A stretch of 64,000 nucleotides of DNA. It comes from Dokdonella sp. GTDB taxonomy: Bacteria > Pseudomonadota > Gammaproteobacteria > Xanthomonadales > Rhodanobacteraceae. Numbering within the stretch: position 1 is the first letter of the stretch; the number at the start of each line of letters is the position of its first letter. The position numbers and the translations under genes were made by a program. The stretch is taken from contig NZ_JAGIAG010000018.1 in assembly GCF_017744955.1 (NCBI RefSeq), positions 62,001-126,000 of the forward strand, written 5' to 3'. This document shows positions 38,855-46,870 of the stretch, piece after piece. Below the pieces are notes generated by a model, which was given only the letters and a program-made list of their open reading frames with translations, was not told the DNA's origin and made no database searches.

Positions 38855-40582
38855 ATGAAATTGCAGCTGATCACCGCCGCGCTCGTCGCGACCATCGCCT
38901 CGGCCCCGCTCGCCGCGGCCGACTACCAGCCCGTCACCGACGCGCGCCTGGCCAACCCCGAGCCGGAGAACTGGCTGCTGACCAAGGGCAACTACGCCGG
39001 CTGGAGCTACAGCCCGCTCGAGCAGATCACCACCGCCAACGTCGCCAAGCTGCGACCGGTGTGGTCCGCGGCCACTGGCGTGCTGTCCGGCCACGAGGCG
39101 CCGGCGATCGTCAACGGCGACTACATGTTCGTCGCCACGCCGCACAACCACGTGTTCGCCTACAACGCCAGGACCGGCAAGCCGCTGTGGCACTTCCAGC
39201 GCGAAGTGCCCGAAGGCATCGGCGCCCTGCATCGCACCAACCGCGGCGTGTCGCTGTACGGCGACAAGGTCTACGTCGGCAGCGTCGACTGCATGCTCAG
39301 CGCGCTGGACGCCAAGACCGGCAAGCTGCTGTGGGACGCGCAGGTGTGCGACTGGGAGACCGAGAGCGCCTACATCACCTCCGCGCCGCTGGTGGTCAAG
39401 GGCAAGGTGATCATCGGTCCGTCCGGCGGCGAGTTCGGCGTGCGCGGCTTCCTCAAGGCCTTCGACGCGCAGACCGGCAAGCTGGTGTGGACGCGTTACA
39501 GCGTGCCGGCTCCCGGCGAGAAGGGTTCGGACACCTGGCCGCAGGACGGCAAGTGGAAGGATGCCTGGAAGCACGGCGGCGGCACCATGTGGATGCCGGG
39601 CAACTACGACGTGAAGAACGACGTCATCTACTGGGGCGTGGGCAACGGCGGCCCGTGGATGGGCGATCAGCGTCCGGGCGACAACCTATATCTGGCCTCG
39701 GTGCTCGCGCTCGATCCGGCCAGCGGCGACATCATCAGCCACTTCCAGTACCACTGGAACGACTCCTGGGACTGGGCCGGCATGAACGCGCCGACGCTGG
39801 TGGAGTACACCAAGAACGGCAAGAAGGTCAGCGGCATGATCAGCGCGCAGCGCAACGGCCGCCTGTACTGGCTGGATCGCGACGCCAAGGGCAACATCAC
39901 CTACAACAAGTCCGAGCCCTACGTCACCAACACGGTCTTCACCAGCGTCGATCCGAAGACCGGCCGGCCGACCTACAACATGGACGCCAAGCCGCACACC
40001 GGCGAGACCCACACCTACTGCCCGAGCCTGTGGGGCGGCAAGGACTGGCCGTACGAGGCCTACAACCCGAAGACGGGCATGCTGTACGTGCCCTACAACG
40101 ACAACCACTGCCTGACGCTGACCGGCATCATCCAGCCGATCATCCCCGGCCAATGGTCGGCAGGCGCGGACATCAACAAGCTCGACCTGTCGGTGAAGGA
40201 AGGCTTCGACCACATCGGCGGCATCCAGGCCTGGGGCGTGGACAGCGGCAAGCTGGTCTGGCGCGAGAAGTATCCCAAGTCGTGGAACTTCGGCTCGATC
40301 CTGACCACCGCCGGCGGCCTGCTGTTCGCCGGCGGCACCAACGACCGCATGTTCCGTGCCTACGATGCGCAAAGCGGCAAGCTGCTGTGGGAGTTCCCGA
40401 CTCCCTCCGGCATCATCTCGCCGCCGTCGAGCTTCTCCATCGACGGCAAGCAGTACGTCGCGGTGGTGTCCGGCTGGGGCGTGGACGCGCAGTGGATCCA
40501 GGGCAAGATGCACACGCTCGCGGGCTGGGACGAGAAGGTTCCGGAAGGCGGCAGCGTGTGGGTGTTCGCGCTCGGCGACTGA
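38855..40582 (+). CDS. PQQ-dependent alcohol dehydrogenase, atypical, calcium-type
   Basis: A 575-residue periplasmic eight-bladed propeller (signal LITAALVATIASAPLAAA) with repeated W-motifs such as ALDAKTGKLLW. The metal and catalytic residues line up as Glu193 (GGEFGVRG), Asn264 (GVGNGGPW) and Asp306 (SWDWAGMN); the residue two after Asp306 is Ala, the calcium rather than lanthanide type. The vicinal Cys-Cys pair that normally closes over PQQ is Ala124-Leu125 here. No C-terminal cytochrome c domain is present. It oxidises primary alcohols or diols to aldehydes. The ATG follows GGGAGGAACGC. Confidence 0.88.
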   Translation: MKLQLITAALVATIASAPLAAADYQPVTDARLANPEPENWLLTKGNYAGWSYSPLEQITTANVAKLRPVWSAATGVLSGHEAPAIVNGDYMFVATPHNHVFAYNARTGKPLWHFQREVPEGIGALHRTNRGVSLYGDKVYVGSVDCMLSALDAKTGKLLWDAQVCDWETESAYITSAPLVVKGKVIIGPSGGEFGVRGFLKAFDAQTGKLVWTRYSVPAPGEKGSDTWPQDGKWKDAWKHGGGTMWMPGNYDVKNDVIYWGVGNGGPWMGDQRPGDNLYLASVLALDPASGDIISHFQYHWNDSWDWAGMNAPTLVEYTKNGKKVSGMISAQRNGRLYWLDRDAKGNITYNKSEPYVTNTVFTSVDPKTGRPTYNMDAKPHTGETHTYCPSLWGGKDWPYEAYNPKTGMLYVPYNDNHCLTLTGIIQPIIPGQWSAGADINKLDLSVKEGFDHIGGIQAWGVDSGKLVWREKYPKSWNFGSILTTAGGLLFAGGTNDRMFRAYDAQSGKLLWEFPTPSGIISPPSSFSIDGKQYVAVVSGWGVDAQWIQGKMHTLAGWDEKVPEGGSVWVFALGD

Positions 40583-40597
40583 GCGCATCGCCGTCAC

Positions 40598-40629
40598 GGA
40601 CGTCCGCGCCGGACTCGGCGCGGACGTTC
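40598..40629 (+). terminator. Strong hairpin after the PQQ dehydrogenase gene
   Basis: A perfect 12-bp stem ACGTCCGCGCCG/CGGCGCGGACGT with loop GACT, followed by TTCCTTTCC, sits 15 bases after the stop codon. It should end or reduce transcription before the GlcG-like gene at 40702, or protect the upstream message. Confidence 0.6.
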
Positions 40630-40701
40630 CTTTCCGCGGCGCACGCGCCGCACTTCCCCGCGAAGCGGCCACCGCACGACGGCGCGCCGCCGGAGATTCC
40701 G

Positions 40702-41205
40702 ATGAAGATGCGTACCGATGCCGCCGGCGCCCTGTTCGCGCTCGGCCTGCTGCTCGCCGCCCCGGCGCAGGCGCTCGAGCGCGTGCCGGTGCTGTCGCTC
40801 GACGTCGCGCAGAAGATCGCCGACGCGGTCAAGGCCAAGGCGGTCGAGAAAGGCTGGAAGATGAACGTCTCGATCGTCGACGGCGGCGCCAACACGCTGC
40901 TGTTCGAGCGCATGGACGGCGCCGCGCTCGGCTCGATCCAGCACGCGCAGCTGAAGGCCGAGCAGTCCGCGCGCATGGGCGCGGCGACGCGCCAGTTCGG
41001 CGAGCTGGCGTTCGGCAAGGACGCCAAGGGCGGACCGCTGCCCGGCGTGGCGCACCTGCCCGGTTTCGTGACGTTTCCCGGCGGCCTGCCGATCAAGGTC
41101 GGCGACGTGACGATCGGTGCCGTCGGCGTCAGCGGCAGCATGCCCGACAACGACGAGGTCTGCGCCCAGGCCGGGCTCGACGCGGTCAGGGAACTGCTGA
41201 AGTAG
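40702..41205 (+). CDS. Exported GlcG/HbpS-family protein
   Basis: A 167-residue protein with a signal peptide (GALFALGLLLAAPAQA) and the GlcG/HbpS fold (LDVAQKIADAVKAKAVEKGW, then SIVDGGANTLLFERMDGA and the C-terminal GAVGVSGSMPDNDEVCAQAGL). GlcG accompanies glycolate oxidase operons in enterobacteria, and HbpS binds haem extracellularly; the role remains unclear. Its position next to a PQQ dehydrogenase and a hydroxyacid oxidase is typical of the family. Its 3' end overlaps the convergent LysR gene by 20 bases. Confidence 0.85.
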   Translation: MKMRTDAAGALFALGLLLAAPAQALERVPVLSLDVAQKIADAVKAKAVEKGWKMNVSIVDGGANTLLFERMDGAALGSIQHAQLKAEQSARMGAATRQFGELAFGKDAKGGPLPGVAHLPGFVTFPGGLPIKVGDVTIGAVGVSGSMPDNDEVCAQAGLDAVRELLK

Positions 41206-42151
41206 GCGCCGCCGCGCGCGCGCAGATCGCCGTCAGCCAGTCGATGAAGCGGCCCTTCGCCTCGTCGATGCCGTGCTTGCGGTGCCAGCACACGAAGTAG
41301 GAGAACTTCGGCCGCGCCTCGACCGCGAACAGCTGCACGAGCTGACCTTCCTTCAACGCGCGACGCGCCAGGCTGCGGCGCGCCAGCGCGATGCCCTGAT
41401 GGGTGATCGCCGCCTCCAGCATCATGCCGAGGTCGACGATGCGATGGCCCGACTCCGGGTCCGGCCAGTCGATGCCGGCCTGCGCCAGCCACGGCTGCCA
41501 CGGCTCCAACGGACAACGCAGCAGGAATTCCTTGCGCAGGTCGCGCGGCGAGGCCAGCCCGCCCTGGCGCGCAAGGAACGCCGGGCTGCACGCCGGGAAC
41601 ACCGGCTCGTCGACGAGGCGCTCGCATTCCAGCGCGTCGAACGAGCCTTCGCCGAAGCGGATTTCCAGATCGCAGCCGGGCGCGGAGATGTCCAGATAGG
41701 GAATCGACAGCATCAGCTCGAGTTCGATCTCCGGATACGCGCCGGTGAATTCGGCCATGTGCGGGATCAGCACCTCGCGCGCGAACGTCGGCGGCAGCGT
41801 CACGCGCAGGCGCTGCTGCGCGGCGGAGGCGCGGCGGTGGAACGTCGAACGCGTCAGCAGACCGAGCGCCACGCTGACCTGGTCGAGGTACTCGCGCCCC
41901 GCCGGCGTCGGCTCCACGCCGCGGCCGACGCGGCACAGCAGCTTCACGCCGAGCAGCGATTCCAGCGCCGCGACGCGCTTGCCGACCGCGCTCGGCGTGA
42001 CCGCCAGCTCATCGCTGGCGCGCTCGAACGAACCGGAGCGCACCGCCGCCTCGAATGCGCGGATGTGCGCGACCGAAGGCAGCCGCACGTTCTGCAGCAG
42101 CTGTTGCGGCGCAGACGGAGAAACGAGCGGATTGGCGTGCGGATACGACAT
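41186..42151 (-). CDS. LysR-family regulator (GcvA-like)
   Basis: A 321-residue regulator with an N-terminal winged helix-turn-helix (HIRAFEAAVRSGSFERASDELAVTPSAVGKRVAALESLLG) and a periplasmic-binding-type effector domain. The N-terminal arm of about 25 residues is longer than usual. It is convergent with the diol/hydroxyacid operon and is the most probable controller of it, perhaps through the inverted repeat at 34407-34423. It could also act on the porin gene at 42230-43420, which lies upstream on the same strand. Confidence 0.88.
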   Translation of the reverse strand: MSYPHANPLVSPSAPQQLLQNVRLPSVAHIRAFEAAVRSGSFERASDELAVTPSAVGKRVAALESLLGVKLLCRVGRGVEPTPAGREYLDQVSVALGLLTRSTFHRRASAAQQRLRVTLPPTFAREVLIPHMAEFTGAYPEIELELMLSIPYLDISAPGCDLEIRFGEGSFDALECERLVDEPVFPACSPAFLARQGGLASPRDLRKEFLLRCPLEPWQPWLAQAGIDWPDPESGHRIVDLGMMLEAAITHQGIALARRSLARRALKEGQLVQLFAVEARPKFSYFVCWHRKHGIDEAKGRFIDWLTAICARAAAPTSAVP

Positions 42152-42229
42152 CCGCGCATGCTAGCAGTCGCGGGAGCACGCGCCGTTGTGCGATGCCGCG
42201 ACCGCCGCGCACCTGCTGCGCGCGCACGA

Positions 42230-43420
42230 TCAGAAATAGATCTGCGCGCGCAATTCGAAGATGCGCGGATCGAGCGAAAGCCCCGCGCGGTCGCTGCTCG
42301 CCTGGATGTAGTTCGCCTGGAACTTGAAGTGCTGGGTCAGGTACCAGTTCGCGCCGAGCGTCCAGTCGTGCTGCTTGCCGCCGCGGATCGCGCCGTCGTT
42401 CAAGTCCAGCTCGCTGTAGCGCAGCAGCAGTTCCCACGCGCCCCAGGCACCTTTCGGTTTGAGGTTGTTGGTGTTGCCGCCGCTGTAGGGCCGCGATTCG
42501 CCGGTGACGACCCAGCTGCCGAACACGTAGAACCCATCGGCGCCGTAGTAGGGCTTGCCGGCCTTGCGCGCGACGTCGACGGCGAGCCATTCGCCCTGCA
42601 CCGACCACGGCCCGGAAATCCACAGACCTTCCAGGCCGTAGCGGCGGATGGTGTCGACGTCGGACAGCGCACCGCTGTCGACCAGACGCACGGTGGTCAG
42701 GCCCGCTTCCGGCGTCGAGCGGATGCGCGCGCTCGGCCCATTGCGCTGGCCGCGGCCGTTGGTGGTCGCGTCGGGGTTTTCCTCCGAGGCCGAAACGCCG
42801 AGGTGGATCACATCGCCTTCGCCCTTGCGCGGCGTCCAGGCGATGCGTCCGGCGAGGGTCGTGCCGTCGTTGTCGCCGTGCAGGTCCTGGCCCCAGTAGT
42901 AGCCGAGATTGACGAGGTACTGCGGCCGCTCGAACGCCCAGTCGACGCCGGTGCGGCGGCCTTCGTAGATCGCCTGCGCCGGCAGCGCGAGCTCGAGGAA
43001 CGAGGTCGCCTTCGACGAGGTGACGCCTTCGAACGCGACCGGCGTCTTCGAGTAGCCGAATCGGAACGCGCCGTAGTCCGCGCCGAGGAACGCCTTGGAC
43101 TGCAGGCGCAGATTGACGTCCTGCCAACTCTTGGCCTGGTACTCGTAGGCGATCACCGCGTCGTAGACGCCCTTCTTCTTCAGCGTCAGGCCGAGTTCCT
43201 TGCGCCGGTTGGTGTGCGAGTCCTCGAAGCGCGAGCTGCCGTTCGGCAAGGTGTCGTCGCTGAACTCGTTGACGTCGTAGCGATAGACGCCGGTCAGGCC
43301 GACGTCGGTGCCGTCGCCGAAGGTGTAGTGCACCGGCCAGTCGTTCAGATCGTAGGCGGCGGCGGGCGCGGCGAAGGCGTGCAGCGCGACGGCCGCGGTC
43401 AGGAATACATGGCGTTTCAT
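42230..43420 (-). CDS. Phosphate-selective porin family (OprO/OprP-like)
   Basis: A 396-residue outer-membrane porin with a signal peptide (HVFLTAAVALHAFAAPAAA) and the OprO/OprP layout: RRKELGLTLKKKGVYDAVIAYEYQAKSW, a YGAFRFGYSKTPVAFEGVTSS segment lining the pore, and C-terminal FELRAQIYF with the terminal Phe. The family carries phosphate, pyrophosphate or other anions. No pst or pho gene adjoins it, so the anion could equally be a carboxylate or an oxyanion such as molybdate from the neighbouring loci. Monocistronic. Confidence 0.85.
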   Translation of the reverse strand: MKRHVFLTAAVALHAFAAPAAAYDLNDWPVHYTFGDGTDVGLTGVYRYDVNEFSDDTLPNGSSRFEDSHTNRRKELGLTLKKKGVYDAVIAYEYQAKSWQDVNLRLQSKAFLGADYGAFRFGYSKTPVAFEGVTSSKATSFLELALPAQAIYEGRRTGVDWAFERPQYLVNLGYYWGQDLHGDNDGTTLAGRIAWTPRKGEGDVIHLGVSASEENPDATTNGRGQRNGPSARIRSTPEAGLTTVRLVDSGALSDVDTIRRYGLEGLWISGPWSVQGEWLAVDVARKAGKPYYGADGFYVFGSWVVTGESRPYSGGNTNNLKPKGAWGAWELLLRYSELDLNDGAIRGGKQHDWTLGANWYLTQHFKFQANYIQASSDRAGLSLDPRIFELRAQIYF

Positions 43421-43654
43421 GCGTGCGGATCCGCTCCCCAGGAAGTCGTCCGATCTTCCGACGCGATCGCCGCGACGCGGAACTGACGCCTCGTTGTTAC
43501 CTCATGCCCGTACGCCACCCGGCACCGACGAAGCGGGTTCTTTCAAAGAACGCGAGCTTGGACGGCCGCGTCGGACTCCCGGATCGGATCGACACCGCAG
43601 ACCGTCGCGTCTCGCCCGGAACGGCGATCGCGGACGATCGCGAGAATCGACGCG

Positions 43655-44008
43655 CTATCGCAGATACCGGCGCAGCGCGGCCAGATCGGTCGCCGCCGCT
43701 TTCGCCGCCGCCTCGTGCAGTCGCGTGTAGCGCGCGAGCACGTCCTCGCCGATGCGCGTCAGGCGCGCGCCACCACCGCCCGAGCCGCCCTTGCTGGCTT
43801 CGACCAGCGGCCCGCGAAAGCTGCCGTTCAATTCCTCGACCAGCTGCCAGGCGCGCTTGTAGCTCATGCGCATCGCGCGGCCGGCGGCGGCGATCGAGCC
43901 GGTTTCGCGGATGCCGGCGAGCAGGTCGGCCTTGCCCGGCCCGAGCGCGACGCCGGGCGCGAGCGTCACGCGCACATGCAGCTTGGTGGCGGCTGGATTC
44001 TTCTTCAT
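43655..44008 (-). CDS. ModE-like molybdate regulator, DNA-binding domain only
   Basis: A 117-residue protein equal to the winged helix-turn-helix half of ModE (GPGKADLLAGIRETGSIAAAGRAMRMSYKRAWQLVEELN, then GGSGGGGARLTRIG). The C-terminal TOBE/MOP molybdate-binding domains of E. coli ModE are absent. Such short forms are known. The ATG at 44008 is chosen because upstream sequence is occupied by the palindromic element. It presumably regulates the receptor and modABC through the palindrome at 46770-46789. Confidence 0.85.
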   Translation of the reverse strand: MKKNPAATKLHVRVTLAPGVALGPGKADLLAGIRETGSIAAAGRAMRMSYKRAWQLVEELNGSFRGPLVEASKGGSGGGGARLTRIGEDVLARYTRLHEAAAKAAATDLAALRRYLR

Positions 44009-44062
44009 CGCAGAGCCTGCATCGGCGGCGTCCTCGTCGAGCGCGAAGAATAACGCTGCTAG

Positions 44063-44164
44063 GGTGTCGAGAACGAACTCCCGCAGAGCCGCAGAGATCC
44101 AATCTTCCCCGGCGATTTCCTCTGCGTCTCCGCGTCTCCGCGAGAAATGCTCCTTCAAAACACC
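44063..44164. repeat. Palindromic MITE/REP-like element, copy 2
   Basis: About 102 bases with outer ends GGTGT/ACACC. The inner arms carry CCGCAGAGCCGCAGAG on the left and CTCTGCGTCTCCGCGTCTCCGCG on the right, the same motif family as copy 1 at 24636-24753 but with different outer ends and a short insertion in the right arm. It fills most of the gap between the molybdopterin-domain gene and the ModE-like gene. Confidence 0.65.
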
Positions 44165-44197
44165 GGCAAGACGACGACGCCGACGAGACGCCGCGCG

Positions 44198-44722
44198 TCA
44201 CTTCTCCGGCGCGCGCAGGACGTCGATCGCGACGACCTGGCGCACCCAGCGTGCGGGACGCTTCTCGCCGGTCGCGACGATGCGGAACGGCCCCTCCTTC
44301 GCGTCGAGCGGCTTGCCGTCGCGGTGGTCGGCGAGGATGACTTCGCCGTCGCGGAAGCCGGCGTCGAGTTCGGCCAGCGCGTACACCGCGCGATAGCCGT
44401 CCGCCGCGTCGACGCGCAGGTACAACGCGAGCGCCTTGCCGCGCAGCGTGTCGCCGGTCGGCACGCCGGCGTCGCGCAGCAGGTCGATCAGGCGCACGCC
44501 TTCCCAGCGGCCCGGCGTGCCGTGATCGTCGGCTTCCACGGCGACGCGCTTCATCTTCGCCAGCGCCGCGGCGTCGAGCCGCAGCGGTTTGGCGACCTCG
44601 CCGCCGAGCGCGACCGCTGGCGCGTCCCCGGCGGGCGCGCGCTCCGCCTGTGCGACACCGCAGGCAATCCAGGCCACCAGCGACAAGGCGAAACCGGCGA
44701 AGCGGCGAGTCAACGGGGTCAT
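44198..44722 (-). CDS. Exported molybdopterin-domain (SUOX-fold) protein
   Basis: A 174-residue protein with a signal peptide (RFAGFALSLVAWIACGVAQA) and a compact version of the sulfite-oxidase molybdopterin-binding fold (GRWEGVRLIDLLRDAGV, DGYRAVYALAELD, FRIVATGEKRPARWVRQVVAI). The mature part contains no Cys at all, so the usual thiolate ligand to molybdenum is missing. It may bind the cofactor or be a non-catalytic relative. It lies 10 bases after the TonB receptor gene on the same strand and is surely co-transcribed. Confidence 0.8.
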   Translation of the reverse strand: MTPLTRRFAGFALSLVAWIACGVAQAERAPAGDAPAVALGGEVAKPLRLDAAALAKMKRVAVEADDHGTPGRWEGVRLIDLLRDAGVPTGDTLRGKALALYLRVDAADGYRAVYALAELDAGFRDGEVILADHRDGKPLDAKEGPFRIVATGEKRPARWVRQVVAIDVLRAPEK

Positions 44723-44732
44723 GCCATTCTCC

Positions 44733-46742
44733 TCAGAAGTTCTTGCCGAGTTCGACGAAGAAGGTCCGCCCGGCTTCCGGGAACCCTTCCAGATAGCTGT
44801 AGCGCCGGTCGAGCGCGTTGCGCACGCCGAGGCCGAGCTCGAACGACGCGATCGGCCCGCGCACGCCAGCGTCGACGACGGTGAAGCCGCCGGCGACGCG
44901 CGCGCCGTTGCTGCTCGAGTAGCGCTTGCTCTCCGCATCGGCGGACAAGGTCGCCTGCCAGCCGGCGGCGAAGCGGTAGTCGAGCGCGGCGAACAGTTTC
45001 TGCCGCGGCGTGTCGGTCGGCAGCACGCTCGGCTGGGCGATGTTGCGGCGCTGCACGTAGCTGTAGTTGGCCCGCATCGACCACGCCGGCGACAGCGCCA
45101 GATCGCCGGAAAGCTCCACGCCGCGATGCCGGGCGCGACCGACGTTGCGCAACTGCGAACACGGCGGCGAGGTGCAGGCATCCGGCTGCAAGGTGACGCT
45201 CTGGATCGCGTCGCGCAGCCGGCTGTCGAACAGCGCGATCTTGTAGTCGAACGCGCCGCGCGATCCGCGCGCGCCGATCTCCACGGTGTCGCTGTCTTCC
45301 GGCTTCAGCGTGGGGTTCGGGATCGCCGAGCCGAGCCGGTACGAGTAGCGATCCTTCAGGGTCGGGAAGCGGGTCTTGCGGCTCGCGCCGGCGTAGAGCT
45401 GGAAACCCTCCGCGACCTGCCAGGCGGCGACCAATTGGCCGTTGAAGGCGACGTCGCTGCCGACCGCGAACGGCACGATGCGATTGCCGGCCTGCAGGTC
45501 GTCCGCTCGCTGCGACTGCAACAGGTTCCACGACACGCCCGGCGTGATCGTCCAGGCCGCATTCGGACGCCACTCGTGCTCGAGCGCCGCCGACCAGGTG
45601 CGATCCTTGAAGCGCTCCCACGGCGCGCCGACCGCGTCGCTCTCGCGATGGAAGTCCTGCTTGCCGTGCAGCGCGGCGCGCGTGACCTGGCTGTCCGACC
45701 AGCGCTGCTCGAAGGCGACGCTGAAGCCGTAGGTGTGATCGTCGTACAGGCTGGTGAACGCGTACGGACGACGCTGCGTGATGTATGTCGCGTCGTCGTA
45801 GGAGCGCAGCTCGTTCTGGAAACTGTCGTAGTACAGCCGCACGTTGAGATCGGCCGAATCGAGCACCCGCGTGCGCGAAATGAAGTAGGCGCCGTCCTTG
45901 TCCCACTTCGGCCAGCGCCAGTAGCGCGCGGACACGCCGGGGGCGTGGCCGGCGTAAGGCGGCGTCTGCTTGTCGTCGTCGACGTGATAGACGTTCAGCG
46001 CGTACTCGTCGTTCGCGTTCGGCGTCCAGCCGAGCTTGAAAGAGACGTCGAGATCGCGCGCGCCGGAATTCGCGCGGCGCTCGCCCGGCTGAACCGGAGT
46101 ACGCGGATAGCCCGACGGCAGCGTGTAGTAGTCGGCGTCCTGCCAGGAGGCGGTCCCCTGCGCGTACCAGGAACCCCGGTTGGTGCCGAAGCGGCCGCCG
46201 GCGCGGTACGCCGGCAGGTCGCCGGAACGGTCGACGTCGACGCCGGCGTAGGCGCGGCCCTCGAACGCCTCCTGCGGACGCCGGCTGACCAGGTTGATGC
46301 TGCCGCCGAGTGCGTTGGGCCCGTACAGCACCGAGGTCAGCCCCTTGGTTACGACGACGCGCGACAGGCTTTCCACGCCGAGGCGCGCGAGATCGAGGTT
46401 GCCGTCGTAGGGCACGTAGACCGGCACGCCGTCGACGTACAAGGTGACCTGGCGGCTGTCGAAGCCGCGCACGGCGACCAGCGAATCGCGACGCTGGCCG
46501 AAATTCTGCCGCGTGACGCCGGGCAGCAGGTCGAGCGCTTCGGCGACGTTGCGGCGCGCCTGCGCGCGGATCTCTTCGACGTCGAGCACGTCCGCGCCCG
46601 GCGGCAGCGCGTCGACCGCGTTGCCGATCACCTCGACCACGCCGAGCGGCACGACCGTCTCCGTCGCCTTCGTCAGCTCGTCCGCAACCGTGCCCGCGGA
46701 CGCGAGCGCGCACGCGATCCCGATCGCCATCCTCTTCGTCAT
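44733..46742 (-). CDS. TonB-dependent receptor linked to the molybdate locus
   Basis: A 669-residue outer-membrane receptor with a signal peptide (IGIACALASAGTVAD), a plug domain at about residues 45-155 (VAEALDLLPGVTRQNFGQRRDSLVAVRGFD, SVLYGPNALGGSINLVSR) and a 22-strand barrel ending in GRTFFVELGKNF. It takes up a scarce compound using TonB energy. The position, divergent from modABC across a palindrome and followed by a molybdopterin-domain gene and a ModE-like gene, points to molybdate or a molybdenum chelate. Vitamin B12-type ligands cannot be excluded. Confidence 0.9.
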   Translation of the reverse strand: MTKRMAIGIACALASAGTVADELTKATETVVPLGVVEVIGNAVDALPPGADVLDVEEIRAQARRNVAEALDLLPGVTRQNFGQRRDSLVAVRGFDSRQVTLYVDGVPVYVPYDGNLDLARLGVESLSRVVVTKGLTSVLYGPNALGGSINLVSRRPQEAFEGRAYAGVDVDRSGDLPAYRAGGRFGTNRGSWYAQGTASWQDADYYTLPSGYPRTPVQPGERRANSGARDLDVSFKLGWTPNANDEYALNVYHVDDDKQTPPYAGHAPGVSARYWRWPKWDKDGAYFISRTRVLDSADLNVRLYYDSFQNELRSYDDATYITQRRPYAFTSLYDDHTYGFSVAFEQRWSDSQVTRAALHGKQDFHRESDAVGAPWERFKDRTWSAALEHEWRPNAAWTITPGVSWNLLQSQRADDLQAGNRIVPFAVGSDVAFNGQLVAAWQVAEGFQLYAGASRKTRFPTLKDRYSYRLGSAIPNPTLKPEDSDTVEIGARGSRGAFDYKIALFDSRLRDAIQSVTLQPDACTSPPCSQLRNVGRARHRGVELSGDLALSPAWSMRANYSYVQRRNIAQPSVLPTDTPRQKLFAALDYRFAAGWQATLSADAESKRYSSSNGARVAGGFTVVDAGVRGPIASFELGLGVRNALDRRYSYLEGFPEAGRTFFVELGKNF

Positions 46743-46769
46743 GAATCGCCGCCCCGGTCCGCGCACTCG

Positions 46770-46789
46770 ATATAGTCGAATGACTATAT
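46770..46789. promoter_or_regulatory. Candidate ModE operator between the receptor and modA
   Basis: Perfect 20-base palindrome ATATAGTC-GAAT-GACTATAT in the divergent region (start codons at 46742 and 46871). Its AT-rich TATA-type half-sites are of the kind bound by ModE, and they stand out sharply from the GC-rich surroundings. It probably gives molybdate-dependent repression in both directions; the -10 regions may lie inside it. Confidence 0.7.
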
Positions 46790-46870
46790 AGCATGCGGTC
46801 GCGACCGTTTCGCACGAGGCGGAACTGCGATATGTTCTCGTGTACCCATCGGTACTCGAGGCTTCCGACG

